DNA of 64,000 nucleotides from Bog-159 sp963738345 (GTDB lineage: Bacteria; Acidobacteriota; Terriglobia; Bryobacterales; Bryobacteraceae), in NCBI GenBank assembly GCA_963738345.1, contig CAVTWI010000002.1:4402001-4466000 (forward strand), written 5' to 3'. Position 1 is the stretch's first letter. Each line of letters begins with the position of its first letter. A program made the position numbers and the translations under genes. This document shows positions 28,425 through 37,815 of this stretch, one piece after another. The notes beneath the pieces were generated by a model. It did not search any database and was not told the DNA's origin. It saw only the letters and a program-made list of their open reading frames with translations.

Positions 28425-28661
28425 TTAGGAGTGCAGAGGGGGCTTGACGTCCTGCTGGGCCTTGGCGTTGGCGAGCACGAGGCTGAAGACGACGCGTTCG
28501 ACGGGATTCAGGGGCTCTTCGCGGAGGGCGTGGAAATACTGGCTGAAGGCGCAGGCTGAGCGAGCGAGCGCAACGGCGCAGAAGCGCCGGCTTTGGGTGG
28601 CCGCCAGTCCGGTGAACATCAGGACCGCCAGGATGGGGGCCAGCATCGCTCTTGTTCTCAT
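28425..28661 (-). CDS. small exported protein of unknown function
   Basis: From the ATG at 28661 the frame gives 78 residues with a hydrophobic leader (MRTRAMLAPILAVLMFTGLAA) and a helical remainder containing SQYFHALREEPLNPVERVVFSLVLANAKAQ. It reads like a real secreted peptide, but I do not recognise the family and see no strong ribosome site. It is divergent from the FmdB-like gene. Confidence 0.5.
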   Translation of the reverse strand: MRTRAMLAPILAVLMFTGLAATQSRRFCAVALARSACAFSQYFHALREEPLNPVERVVFSLVLANAKAQQDVKPPLHS

Positions 28662-28741
28662 AATGGTAAGACGCCGGAAGGCCCCGCAAGTTAGCGAAGT
28701 GCCGGCAGGATTCAAAGCTGCTAAAATAGTACTCAGATCCT

Positions 28742-29074
28742 ATGCCGTTGTACGAGTATAAATGCGCTAAGTGCGGTGATGTTTTTGAACTGATCCAAAA
28801 ATTTTCCGACGAACCGCTACACGAGCATCCGGGGTGCGGCGGACCGGTTGAGAAGTTGATATCGGTCTCTGCGTTGCAGTTTAAGGGATCCGGATGGTAT
28901 GTGAACGATTACGGAAAGAACGGATCGACCGGGAAAGATTCCAGTTCGAAGGAAAAGAAGTCGGAAGCTTCGGATAGTAAGAAATCCACTGACAGCAAGA
29001 GCGAGAAGTCCGAGGCATCTAAGCCGGCGGCTACTCCGGCTGCCGAAACCACCAGTTCGACAAAATCGGTTTAG
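28742..29074 (+). CDS. FmdB-family zinc-ribbon protein
   Basis: A 110-residue protein. The first 55 residues are an FmdB zinc ribbon: MPLYEYKCAKCGDVFELIQK, then HPGCGG, giving a CxxC and a cysteine/histidine pair, and the tail KLISVSALQFKGSGWYVNDY typical of the family. The remainder is a Ser/Lys/Glu-rich disordered tail. FmdB relatives were named as regulators of formamidase genes but are mostly uncharacterised. Confidence 0.9.
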   Translation: MPLYEYKCAKCGDVFELIQKFSDEPLHEHPGCGGPVEKLISVSALQFKGSGWYVNDYGKNGSTGKDSSSKEKKSEASDSKKSTDSKSEKSEASKPAATPAAETTSSTKSV

Positions 29075-29129
29075 AGGGCGCTTGCTGACGCGCGCGGCTC
29101 GGCTTTGCGCGGTTCGGATTGCTTGCGGC

Positions 29130-29537
29130 TTAGCTGCGGGCGACGGCTTCGGCCCAGCGGCGGAGTTTTTGGTCGCTGCGTGCGGACCACGCGCTTTCCG
29201 GCACGACTCGGGCGAGGGTGCGGAATTCATACTGTTCGAGGGTGCAGGCGATGGTGCCTTGCCCGCTGCGCAGAATCCTGCCGAAACCGATCAACTGTAA
29301 AGGGCACCGGTTTTCAAGCAAGGCCGGCCAAGCGATCGAGACCTCGATAAATCCTCCAGTGGGCAGGTCATTATCGGTAACGAAAGCCACGCCATTGCTG
29401 CTGAGATTCAGAGTTTTGCCACTGCCGACGGCAATGATTTTATCCTGCTCCAACACCCGGTAGCGGATTTCGCGCTCCATGACGAAGCGTTTTTTTGCTC
29501 GTCGCTCGACTGGTACTGCCGCTTTTTCAGTTCCCAT
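29130..29537 (-). CDS. PilZ-domain protein
   Basis: A 135-residue protein from the ATG at 29537 (a TTG at 29579 would add 14 residues). The PilZ core is visible as VERRAKKRFVMEREIRYRV with the RxxxR motif and later LNLSSNGVAF, the (D/N)xSxxG element that with it binds cyclic di-GMP. The following beta strands (GGFIEVSIAWPALL) fit. A second PilZ protein occurs at 43146. It lies alone on the minus strand. Confidence 0.85.
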   Translation of the reverse strand: MGTEKAAVPVERRAKKRFVMEREIRYRVLEQDKIIAVGSGKTLNLSSNGVAFVTDNDLPTGGFIEVSIAWPALLENRCPLQLIGFGRILRSGQGTIACTLEQYEFRTLARVVPESAWSARSDQKLRRWAEAVARS

Positions 29538-29609
29538 GTGTTTATGTGCGTTTACGGCTAAGACGCCGAATGTCTTCAATAGGATACCACCAGTAAGCCT
29601 TAACCCGGG

Positions 29610-30612
29610 TTAAATGTGCGTAACAAATAGACCAAAAGTTCCAAGGGAAAATCCGTTAAAAATTGCATACAGTCCCGGTACCCCGCCCATGGTGGGGGCC
29701 TGCGTGACCGCCCTGACGACAGCTTGGGCGACGGCTTCCGAGGCTGCTACGCCCAACGTGTTTAAATCGGCGCGAACGTCACCTTTCGATAGGGCAAAGA
29801 TGGTGTCTCCATCGAACATCGTGAAAACAGGGAAGATAGAGCGTGCCATCCCAAGGCCGGCGAGGGCCGCCAGTTTGGTAGCTTCGATCTTGGATAGGTG
29901 GGCGTTGGTGGCGACTACGGCCAAGGTCGTATTGCGGCGATCCGTGGCATTCAACGAACCCTTTTTCATGACCGCTTCGGTGTTGGCGAATTCCGGGCTG
30001 GTCGGCAGTCTCTGCGGGCACCGGCAACGATTTGTCCAGTGGCGGGATCGCGGACATCGCCGAAAGCGTTTACTGCTACCAAAGCGGCGACTATCAGGCC
30101 GCCCGGCAGGTCGACCATCCCGGAGCCGATGCCGGATTTCATGGCTTGGCGGATACCGAAGATCTTGCCTACGGTGGCGCCAGTGCCAGCGCCGACCGCG
30201 CCTTCCTTTACGGGATCGGAAGTAGCGGCGGCTGCGGCGGCCTCGCCCATTTCGCGGGTAGGACGGATGCCGGGTTTGCCGAGGTCGAGATCGAACAAGA
30301 CGGCGCTGGGGACGATGGGCACGATCGACCGGCCGACGCGGAAGCCGGAGCCATGTTGTTCAAGGTAGTGGCGGACGCCGGAAGCGGCCTCCAGTCCAAG
30401 GCGCTGCCGCCCGAGAGGACGATGCCGTGGACTAGGGTGGTGATGTGGCCTGGATGCAGGGTGTCGATGGAGGAAGTTTCACTGGCGGAACCGCGGATAT
30501 CGACGCCGCCGACGGCGCCGCCGTCACACAGAATGGCGGTGCAACCGGTGAGCGCGTCGAAATTGGAAGCGTGGCCCACGCGGATGCCGGCGATGGCGGT
30601 AAGTCCCTGCAT
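29610..30612 (-). pseudogene. P1-family (DmpA/NylC-like) N-terminal-nucleophile peptidase, frameshifted
   Basis: The start at 30612 reads MQGLTAIAGIRVGHASN, the typical opening of DmpA-like aminopeptidases, and continues HPGHITTLVHGIVLSGGSA. The second frame (30322-29966) carries KEGAVGAGTGATVGKI and the third (29969-29610) the self-cleavage site RNTTLAVVATNA, where the new N-terminal threonine becomes the nucleophile in NylC-type enzymes. All parts of a protein of about 330 residues are present in three frames, so at least two indels. Such enzymes cleave N-terminal amino acids or cyclic amides. It starts 17 bases from the divergent mlaE-like gene. Confidence 0.85.
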
Positions 30613-30629
30613 AGACCGAGCGTTCGTGT

Positions 30630-31442
30630 TTGGCTTCCAAGGTGTATGGTAGCATCGAATTTCGGGGGCCCGCCGGATTGCTCGATTTCCTGAAGGAACC
30701 GTTCATCGCCATACAGGAGTTTTATCTGCTCACCGGGCGCGCCCTCCGGAATGTGGCTGCGCGGCCGCACTACAGCGACGACATCGTGGCGCAGATGGAT
30801 CTGATCGGCGTAGGCAGCCTGCCGATCGTGATCCTGACCGGGCTTTTCGCCGGCGCGGTTATGGCGCTGCAGATGTCCCGCGCGCTGGCGCAATACGGCC
30901 AGGTGGATCAGACCGGCACGCTGGTTTCGATCTCGCTGGTGCGCGAACTGGGTCCGGTGCTGACGGCGCTGATGATGGCGGGACGCAATTCTTCGGGCAT
31001 CGCCAGCGAACTGGGCTCGATGAAGGTGACCGAGCAGATCGACGCCATGCGCGCGCTGGGCACCGATCCGATACAGAAGCTGGTGACTCCGCGCATGGTG
31101 GCGACGGCGGTGATGCTGCCGCTGCTGACCATCCTGGCGGATTTCATCGGGATGTTCGGCGGCTGGTTCGTGTCGCGATTCTTTCTGGAGTTGCCCAGCC
31201 AGCAATATTGGTCGACGGTGTGGCGCGCGCTCGAGTGGAACGACATCACGCAGGGGCTGTTGAAGCCGTTCGTATTTGCCTTCATTATTTCGCTGGTGGG
31301 CTGTTATTACGGGTTGCGCGCGTCTGGGGGCACGCAGGGAGTGGGCCGCGCGACGACGCAATCGATGGTGGCGGCTTCGGTGCTGATCCTGATTCTGGAC
31401 TTTTTCCTCGGCAAGATCTTCGTCAGTCAAGGGGTATCGTGA
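30630..31442 (+). CDS. mlaE: MlaE-like ABC lipid-transport permease
   Basis: A 270-residue inner-membrane permease of the MCE lipid-transport system. The marks are VGSLPIVILTGLFAGAVMAL, RELGPVLTALMMAGRNSSGIASELGSMKVTEQIDAM and the Gly-rich GCYYGLRASGGTQGVGRATTQSMV near the end, all conserved in MlaE/YrbE. It forms an operon with an ATPase and an MCE-domain protein. The TTG at 30630 is the listed start; a GTG at 30642 is possible. The system moves phospholipids between membranes. Confidence 0.93.
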   Translation: MASKVYGSIEFRGPAGLLDFLKEPFIAIQEFYLLTGRALRNVAARPHYSDDIVAQMDLIGVGSLPIVILTGLFAGAVMALQMSRALAQYGQVDQTGTLVSISLVRELGPVLTALMMAGRNSSGIASELGSMKVTEQIDAMRALGTDPIQKLVTPRMVATAVMLPLLTILADFIGMFGGWFVSRFFLELPSQQYWSTVWRALEWNDITQGLLKPFVFAFIISLVGCYYGLRASGGTQGVGRATTQSMVAASVLILILDFFLGKIFVSQGVS

Positions 31443-31461
31443 TGGCGGCGGATGCCGCGAA

Positions 31462-32273
31462 GTGCCGGTGCTGCGTTTCGACCGGGTAAGTGTGGCGTTC
31501 GACGAGGTGCCGGCGCTGGCGGATGTTTCGTTTCAGGCATACGAAGGCGAATCGCGCGTGATCATGGGCGCCACCGGCAGCGGCAAAACGGTTCTGCTGA
31601 AGACGGCCCTGGGATTGCAGCGGCCGGATTCGGGCACGGTATATGTATTCGGCAAAGACATCAGCCGCATGCGGGAGCGCGAATTGTTTGAAGTCCGCAG
31701 CAAAATCGGCATGCTATTCCAGGAGAGCGCGCTGTTCGACTCATTGAACATCGAAGAGAACGTAAGCTATCCGCTGCTGAATCAGTTGTCGATTCATTGT
31801 CCGCCGGAGGAGGTGCAGCCGCGGGTGGAAGAAGCGTTGAAGTTCGTGGAACTGGAAGGCACTCTGGAGAAGTTTCCGAGCGAACTCTCGGGCGGCATGC
31901 GGCGGCGGGCGGCGATTGCGCGGGCGGTGGTGACGCAGCCGCCCCTGCTGCTGTACGATTCGCCGACGGCTGGCCTGGATCCGATTACGGCGAACACGAT
32001 TATGGCGCTGGTCGTGAAGGAACGGGATTTGAATCAAGACCACCACGTTGATCGTGACGTATCGCTATCAGGACGGAAATCTGGTGGCGAATTTCCGTTA
32101 CAATCCGGAGAATGGCGGACTGGAGCGGGTCGGGCAATGATGGGGCGGCTGCACCGCGCACGCTGTTCATGGTGTTGCGCGAAGGGCCGGCTGGTGTTTG
32201 AGGGACGGCAGGCGCGAGCTGGAAGCATCCGCAGGATCCATACATTTCAAAGTTCGTGAAGCAACGGGGATAG
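31462..32273 (+). pseudogene. mlaF: MlaF-like ABC ATPase, 3' end frameshifted
   Basis: The first 190 codons are clean: Walker A MGATGSGKTV, Q-loop MLFQESALFDSLNI, signature LSGGMRRRAAIARA and Walker B LLLYDSPTAGLDP. Near 32035 the frame breaks: TTTLIVTYRYQD, which holds the switch region, and the end FMVLREGRLVFEG plus a short tail to the TAG at 32271-32273 need two more frames. MlaF drives MlaE; the ending of the natural protein is readable, so the gene is otherwise complete. The GTG at 31462 follows mlaE closely. Confidence 0.88.
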
Positions 32274-32276
32274 AGC

Positions 32277-33352
32277 ATGCCGGAGCGCAGCAAAGTCCGC
32301 TGGTCGCAGTTGAAGGTCGGAGTCGTGGCATTTGCCGCCATGGTGGTGACTGGCGGTGCTGATCTTTCTGCTGACCGGAAGCAAGAGCATCTTCCAACGC
32401 AACGAAACGGTGCGCACGTATATGGCGGACGGCGCTGGCATGACGGAGAGCACTCCGGTGCGGCTGAACGGCATTCTGGTGGGCGCGGTGCAAGCGATCA
32501 CGCTGTCGGGGTCGAAAGATCCGAAGCGCGCGGTGGAATTCGAATCTGACGATCCAGGAAAAGTTCATGAAGGACATCCCGGAGGATTCGACAGCGGCGG
32601 TCACGGCGGCGAATTTGCTGGGCAGCAAGTTCATCGACATTACCAAGGGACAGAGTTCGCGCTCCGTGGTGCCGGGCGGCGAGTTGCGCAGCTTGCAGAC
32701 GCAGGACATTCCGGAACTGATGGCGCAGAGCGCGAACCTGATCGACCACGCTGCAGGAATTTCGAAGCGCGCCGATGGGATGCTGGCGGATATCGACGCG
32801 GGCAAAGGAAATCTGGGCAAGCTGTTGCGCGACGATGAGCTGTACAAGCGGCTGAACGCGATCGCGGCCGAAGGGCAGCAACTGCTGGCCGACGTGCGCA
32901 ACGGCAAGGGCACGCTTGAGCAAGCTGATCTACGACGACAGCCTGTACCAGGAAGTGCGCGCGCCGATCAAGCGGATCGACGCGATGCTGGACGATCTGC
33001 AGCAGGGGCGCGGCACGGCGGGCAAGCTGCTGAAGGATCCGAAGGTGTACGACGAGCGCAGCAGACGCTGGCGGAGATGCGGAGGCTGGCGCAGGATTTG
33101 AATGCCGGCAAGGGCACGGCGGGCAAGCTGCTGAAGGACGACAAACTGTACAAGCAATTCACCGAACTGACGGGCAAGCTGGACGCCACGATCGACCGGA
33201 TCAATTCCGGGCAGGGCACGGTGGGGCAGTTGCTGGTGAATCCGCAGATGTACGAAGCGATGAACGGCGCGATGCGCGAATTTCAGGGGCTGGCGAAGGA
33301 CATGCGCGCCAATCCCAAGAAATTTCTGCGCATCAAGCTGGCAATCTTTTGA
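32277..33352 (+). pseudogene. mlaD: MlaD-like MCE-domain protein with internal repeats, frameshifted
   Basis: The start MPERSKVRWSQLKVGVVAF is a membrane anchor followed by an MCE domain (NETVRTYMADGAGMTESTPVRLNG, AANLLGSKFIDITKG). After it come about five copies of a 34-residue unit GxGxxGKLLxDDxLY (near 32800, 32903, 33007, 33110 and 33209), joined by helices. MlaD hexamers bind lipid between the membranes; the repeats are an extension. At least four indels are needed (near 32345, 32545, 32918, 33060). The stop overlaps the next gene. Confidence 0.85.
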
Positions 33353-34189
33353 TCTCGCGCAAGCGATTGGTGGTGAACGCGGACGATTTCGGATTCACGC
33401 CGGACGTGAACCGCGGAATTGTGGCGGCGCATCGGGAGGGCATCCTGACGGCGACGACGCTGATGGCCAATGGCGCGGCGTTCGACGATGCGGTGCGACT
33501 GGCGCGGGAGACTCCGGCGCTGGACATCGGCTGTCACCTGGTGCTGATTTCGGGGCGATCGCTGGTGCCGCCGTACGCGCCGTTGCCGGCGTCGGTGGCC
33601 GAATTGCTGCGGGCGCTGGCGGCGCGGCGGATGCGGCTGTACGACGAACTGGCGGCGCAGGTGCGCAAGATTCTGGCGGCGGGAGTGAAGCCGACGCATC
33701 TGGATACGCATAAGCATACGCACCTGGCTCCGCCGGTGTTGGACGCGGTGGCGCGGATCGCGGAAGAGTTCGGGATCCGCTGGGTGCGGCGGCCGTTCGA
33801 TTTTCCGCTGACGGCGCGCGGGGACGGTGCCGTGGCATGAAGCGGGCGACCAGCGGCGGTCTGCGGCTGCTGCGCGGCCGCTTCCATCGGGTGCTGGCGC
33901 GGCACGGGTGCCGGGCACAACGGACCACTTCGCGGGGTTCCAAATTACGGGACGGTTCCGCGCTCCGGAACTGGCGCAGTTGATCCGCGAGCTGCCGGAC
34001 GGCGTGACGGAGTTCATGTGCCATCCGGGATATTGCGGGGACGATCTGCGGGGGGCGCGGACGCGGTTGAAGGAAAGCCGCGAGCGGGAATTGGAGGCGC
34101 TGGTGGCGCCGGAGGTACGCGCGGCGCTGGCGGAGAGCGGCGTGGAGTTAGTCAACTACGATAAGTTGGAGAGCGCATGGCTAAGTTAG
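33349..34189 (+). pseudogene. YdjC/HpnK-family carbohydrate deacetylase, frameshifted
   Basis: The first 150 codons are the YdjC fold: LVVNADDFGFTPDVNRGIV with the metal-binding aspartate pair and HLDTHKHTHLAPPVLD with the histidines. After WVRRPFDFPL the frame breaks near 33830 and again near 33915; the pieces ATSGGLRLLRGRFHRVLARHG and TTDHFAGFQITG then a HPGYC motif in MCHPGYCGD complete it. The motif set is that of HpnK, a member associated with hopanoid synthesis, or of sugar deacetylases. It starts with TTG overlapping mlaD and ends inside the methyltransferase by 13 bases. Confidence 0.85.
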
Positions 34190-34902
34190 ATGTTTCCGAT
34201 TACGCGAGCAGTTACCAGCAACATGTCGGCAAACTGGTGGATACGTCGGACGATGCGATGTCCCTGGCGGTGGGAGGGGAGTACGACTCGTTCGGCTTGT
34301 TGATGCGGCAGATTCTGATTGATGCGGGACTGCGGCGGTCACATTATCTGATTGATGCGGGATGCGGATCGGGCAGGTTATCGCACGTACTGACGGTGGA
34401 GAAGTATTTAGGTACGGATGTGGTACCTGAGTTACTGGCGCACGCGCGTTCGCGATGTCCCAACCCGGCTTGGCGCTTCGAACTGGTGAACGATATTGTG
34501 ATCCCGGAGCAGGCGGGCGCGGCGGACATGGTGTGTTTCTTCAGTGTCCTGACGCATCTGTTGCACGAGGATTCTTATCGGTATCTAGCGGAGGCGCACC
34601 GGGTTTTGAAACCGGGCGGCAAGGTAGTGTTCAGTTTTCTGGAGTTCAAGATCCGCTGCCAGTGGAGCATCTTCGAGAACATGGTGAAGCAGCGGGAAGG
34701 CGGCGGCCACCACAACCAGTTCATGAGCCGGGACGCCATCGCGGCGTGGGCGGAACATCTGGGATTTTCGATCGATACGACTTACGACGGGGATACGCCG
34801 CACATACCGCTGGAACGTCCGCTGAAGCTCGATGACGGGCGGATCGTGGAAGGCATGACCAGCCTGGGTCAATCGGTTTGTATCTTGTCGAAGCCGCGTT
34901 AA
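34177..34902 (+). CDS. class I SAM-dependent methyltransferase
   Basis: A 241-residue enzyme. The cofactor site is LIDAGCGSGRLSHVL, motif II is the aspartate in LGTDVVPELL, and later motifs are ADMVCFFSVLTHLLHED and RVLKPGGKVVFSFLEF. The substrate is unknown. It is the last gene of the mla/hpnK group and overlaps hpnK by 13 bases, hinting at lipid or glycan modification, which is inference from position only. Confidence 0.87.
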   Translation: MAKLDVSDYASSYQQHVGKLVDTSDDAMSLAVGGEYDSFGLLMRQILIDAGLRRSHYLIDAGCGSGRLSHVLTVEKYLGTDVVPELLAHARSRCPNPAWRFELVNDIVIPEQAGAADMVCFFSVLTHLLHEDSYRYLAEAHRVLKPGGKVVFSFLEFKIRCQWSIFENMVKQREGGGHHNQFMSRDAIAAWAEHLGFSIDTTYDGDTPHIPLERPLKLDDGRIVEGMTSLGQSVCILSKPR

Positions 34903-34906
34903 GAAA

Positions 34907-34944
34907 CCGATTTCAGAAATATAGCATGCTATAATCTGATTTCA
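34907..34944 (+). promoter_or_regulatory. promoter and operator of the metal-efflux operon
   Basis: TATAAT at 34930-34935 is a consensus -10 box. It overlaps a perfect palindrome ATAGCATGCTAT (34921-34932), flanked by TCAGA (34913) and TCTGA (34935), a larger symmetrical site. The -35 region matches poorly, as is common for promoters controlled by a metal-responsive regulator. GATTTCA also occurs twice (34909 and 34938). Confidence 0.6.
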
Positions 34945-35301
34945 ATGAAGGCCCTCGCCAACTCGCTCCTGGCTGTAGTGCTACTGGGAGCGTTGTTGTG
35001 GGGTAACTGCCTGTCCTGCCCGCAACTTCTGCTCAGCCTGGCTTCGCGTTCCGCCGCGCACGGTTGCTGCCCTCCTACGGGCAAGACGCCGGTTCCCACT
35101 AATAACGATTGCCAGTCATTTGGTTTGAAGCATTTCGTCAAGACCGACGCTACGCCGCAGTTGCGACTGCCGCAATCTGCGCTGGCTGAGATTGTCGTAG
35201 CCGTCGCACGGAACCTGCCGGTGGCTGCCGGACGGGCGGCTTTGACGGTTCCCTATTCTCCGCCCGACCTTGAAGTTCTAAACTCCTCCATTCGTATCTA
35301 A
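34945..35301 (+). CDS. small exported Cys-rich protein leading the efflux operon
   Basis: A 118-residue protein with a signal peptide (MKALANSLLAVVLLGALLWG) and a cysteine-rich segment: NCLSCPQ at 23-28 and HGCCPP near 49, plus one more cysteine. The rest is Pro/Ala-rich. Similar small cysteine proteins in front of CusCBA operons are thought to bind copper in the periplasm or envelope; that role is inference here. It is 9 bases after the operator and 46 bases before the outer-membrane gene. Confidence 0.55.
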   Translation: MKALANSLLAVVLLGALLWGNCLSCPQLLLSLASRSAAHGCCPPTGKTPVPTNNDCQSFGLKHFVKTDATPQLRLPQSALAEIVVAVARNLPVAAGRAALTVPYSPPDLEVLNSSIRI

Positions 35302-35347
35302 CCTTCTTTCATCGGCCCATTTCGTTCGTGGTGTCAGGTGGAAGATC

Positions 35348-36601
35348 ATGCGCAATTTATGGATTTGTCTGCCGGTAGCGTTGTGCTATCCGGCGATGGC
35401 TGAATCACTGCCCGCGCTGGTGCGCGAGGCATCACAAAACAATCGCGAAATTCTGGCGGCGCAGAAGCGCTATGAAGCGGCGCGGCAACGGCCGAGCATG
35501 GCCAGCACTCTGCCGGATCCCACGGTGTCGCTGGGATACACCAGCAATGGGAATCCGCTGCCGGGGGGGGGCTTGGGGGTGAACCCTACCAGCAACGTGG
35601 GTATTTCGATCTCGCAGGATATACCGGCTCCCGGCAAACTCAAACTGCGCGGCGAGATCGCGGAGAAAGAGGCCGATGCGGAGTTTCAGCAGTATCTCTC
35701 GGTACGGCTGAGCGTGGTGGCGCGATTGAAGGCGGCGTATCACGAACTGCACCACGCGGCCACTTCCATCGACTCTATCCGGCAGAGCCAGGAGTTACTG
35801 CGGACGTTCATGCGAGTGACCGAGGCGCGCTATTCGGTGGGGCGCGCGGCGCAGCAGGACGTGCTGCGGGCGGGAACGCAATTCGCCATTTTGGAAACCC
35901 AGGCTGTGCGGATGGAAGAAGAGAAGGCGGCCAAGCAGGCGGAGTTGGTGGGACTGCTGAACCGGCCGGCCGCGGCATCCGTTGAACCGGCGGCGGAGGA
36001 GACCGCGCCTCCGTTAACGGCATCGCTCGAGGATCTGTTGGCGCGGGCGAGTGGGGACGCACCGATGCTGCGCCGCGAGCAGAAGATGGTGGAGCGCGGC
36101 GAATTGTCGACGAACCTGGCGCGGAAAGATTACGATCCGGATTATACGATTTCGGGCGGCTACTACAACCAGGGCGGCATGGCGCCGATGTACCAGGCGC
36201 GCGTGGATTTCAAAGTTCCGGCATACTTTTGGCGCAAGCAGCGCGCGGGAGTGAACGAGCAGGTGTTCGCGCTGAGCGAGGCGCGGCACAATTACGAAGC
36301 TACCGCGCAGTTACTGACGGCACGCATCAAGGAGGCCTATGTGATGGCCCAGAGCGCGCGTAAATTGATGGACCTTTATGCGAAGTCGGTTACTCCGGAG
36401 GCGAACCTGGCGCTGGAATCGTCGATGGCCAGCTATGAGACCGGGGCGCTCGACGCCCTATCGGTGCTGACCAATTTCATGACCGTGGTGGATTACGAAT
36501 TGAACTACCACGAAGAACTGATGCGCTATCTGATGGCGCTCGATCAATTGGAAGAGATGACCGGTATGCAACTGGATACTACCGGGGAGGTGGCGCAATG
36601 A
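35348..36601 (+). CDS. outer-membrane efflux channel, TolC/CusC family
   Basis: A 417-residue exported protein: the signal peptide is MRNLWICLPVALCYPAMAES, and the body is two helical-hairpin repeats of the outer-membrane factor family (LVREASQNNREILAAQKRYEAARQRPSMA at the N-terminus, NYEATAQLLTARIKEAYVMAQSA near residue 320). It forms the trimeric channel of the RND pump. A run of nine G at 35563-35571 codes for PGGGL in frame. It overlaps the adaptor gene by four bases (ATGA). Confidence 0.9.
   Translation: MRNLWICLPVALCYPAMAESLPALVREASQNNREILAAQKRYEAARQRPSMASTLPDPTVSLGYTSNGNPLPGGGLGVNPTSNVGISISQDIPAPGKLKLRGEIAEKEADAEFQQYLSVRLSVVARLKAAYHELHHAATSIDSIRQSQELLRTFMRVTEARYSVGRAAQQDVLRAGTQFAILETQAVRMEEEKAAKQAELVGLLNRPAAASVEPAAEETAPPLTASLEDLLARASGDAPMLRREQKMVERGELSTNLARKDYDPDYTISGGYYNQGGMAPMYQARVDFKVPAYFWRKQRAGVNEQVFALSEARHNYEATAQLLTARIKEAYVMAQSARKLMDLYAKSVTPEANLALESSMASYETGALDALSVLTNFMTVVDYELNYHEELMRYLMALDQLEEMTGMQLDTTGEVAQ
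35563..35571. repeat. run of nine G inside the CusC-like gene
   Basis: A nine-G homopolymer in the N-terminal part of the outer-membrane gene. It codes for PGGGL in the present frame; a one-base change would stop the protein soon after. It is the first of three G9 runs in this operon. Confidence 0.85.
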
Positions 36602-36827
36602 AACGCACGATTGCGATTCTGATTTTGATCGCGTGCGGGTTTGTGGGCGGGTACGGATATGGCCGCTGGTATGGGCAGCCACAGGCAGCGGTGAAGCCCG
36701 CGCGCAAGATTCTGTACTACGTGGATGCCATGCACCCCTGGTACAAGTCCGATAAGCCGGGAGTGGCGCCGGATTGCGGGATGAAGTTAGTTCCCGTTTA
36801 CGAAGGCCAGGGGCCGGTTGCAGGCGA

Positions 36828-36836
36828 GGGGGGGGG
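36828..36836. repeat. run of nine G that breaks the CusB-like reading frame
   Basis: The run sits between the HMBD domain and the main adaptor. With nine G translation ends at codon 82; with ten it reads EGGGIQVAVDK and continues to the end. Length change here is an on/off switch for the adaptor. Confidence 0.85.
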
Positions 36837-37804
36837 ATTCAGGTAGCGGTGGATAAGCAGCAACTCATCGGCGTTGAATCGAGCGCGGCGGAATACCGGG
36901 ATACGGCGGCGAGCATTCGCGCATCGGCCAGAGTGACGCTCGACGAAACGCGGGTGTCCAAGGTGCAATCGAAGCTGGAAGGTTGGATCAGCCATGTGGT
37001 GGTGGATTTTACGGGTAAGTACGTAAACAAGGGCCAGCCAATGTTGAGCATTTACAGTCCGGAGGCGCTAGCGACACAGCAGGAATATCTGCTGGCGGTG
37101 CGGGCGCAACAGACGATGCATAACAATGCGATGCATGAAATGGGGGCCAGCACGGAGAATCTTTTGGCGGCGGCGCGGCGCAGGCTGGAGTTGTGGGATA
37201 TCGGCGACGCGCAGATCGACACCATCCGCAAGACGGGAGAACCGCTGAAAGACCTGACGCTGTATGCCGCGAGCAGCGGGTTCGTGACGGAGCGCAACGC
37301 GTTCGCGCAACAACATATCACGCCGGACACGGTGCTCTACACACTGGCGGACCTATCGCGCGTGTGGGTGATTGCAGATGTATTCGAGTACGAGGCGGCC
37401 CAGGTGCGGTTGGGTCAGGCTGCCACGCTCACGCTGACCTACCTGCCGGGACGTACGTTCCAGGGGGTGGTGAGCTACATCCTGCCGCAGGCGGACGCGG
37501 CGACGCGCACTTTGAAGGTACGGATTCAACTCGACAACCCGGGCAATGTGCTGAAGCCGGATATGTACGGGGTGGTGGAATTGCGGGGGAGCGGGCGGCG
37601 CAGGTTGACAGTGCCACAGACGGCGGTGATGAATTCCGGCGAGCGGCAGGTGGTGTATCTAGACCGCGGGAACGGATATTACGAGCCGCGCGCGGTGACG
37701 ATCGGCGAGCAGGCAGAGGGCCGGACGGAGATCCTGAGTGGACTAGCGGCGGGCGAGCGGGTGGTTACCGCTGGGAATTTTCTGATTGATTCGGAGAGCC
37801 GCAT

Positions 37805-37813
37805 GGGGGGGGG
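37805..37813. repeat. run of nine G at the CusB/CusA junction
   Basis: The run lies in the last codons of the adaptor gene, three to eleven bases upstream of the cusA ATG at 37816. With eight G the adaptor frame would run straight into cusA, giving a fused protein; with nine it ends at TGA 37833. Confidence 0.85.
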
Positions 37814-37815
37814 CC

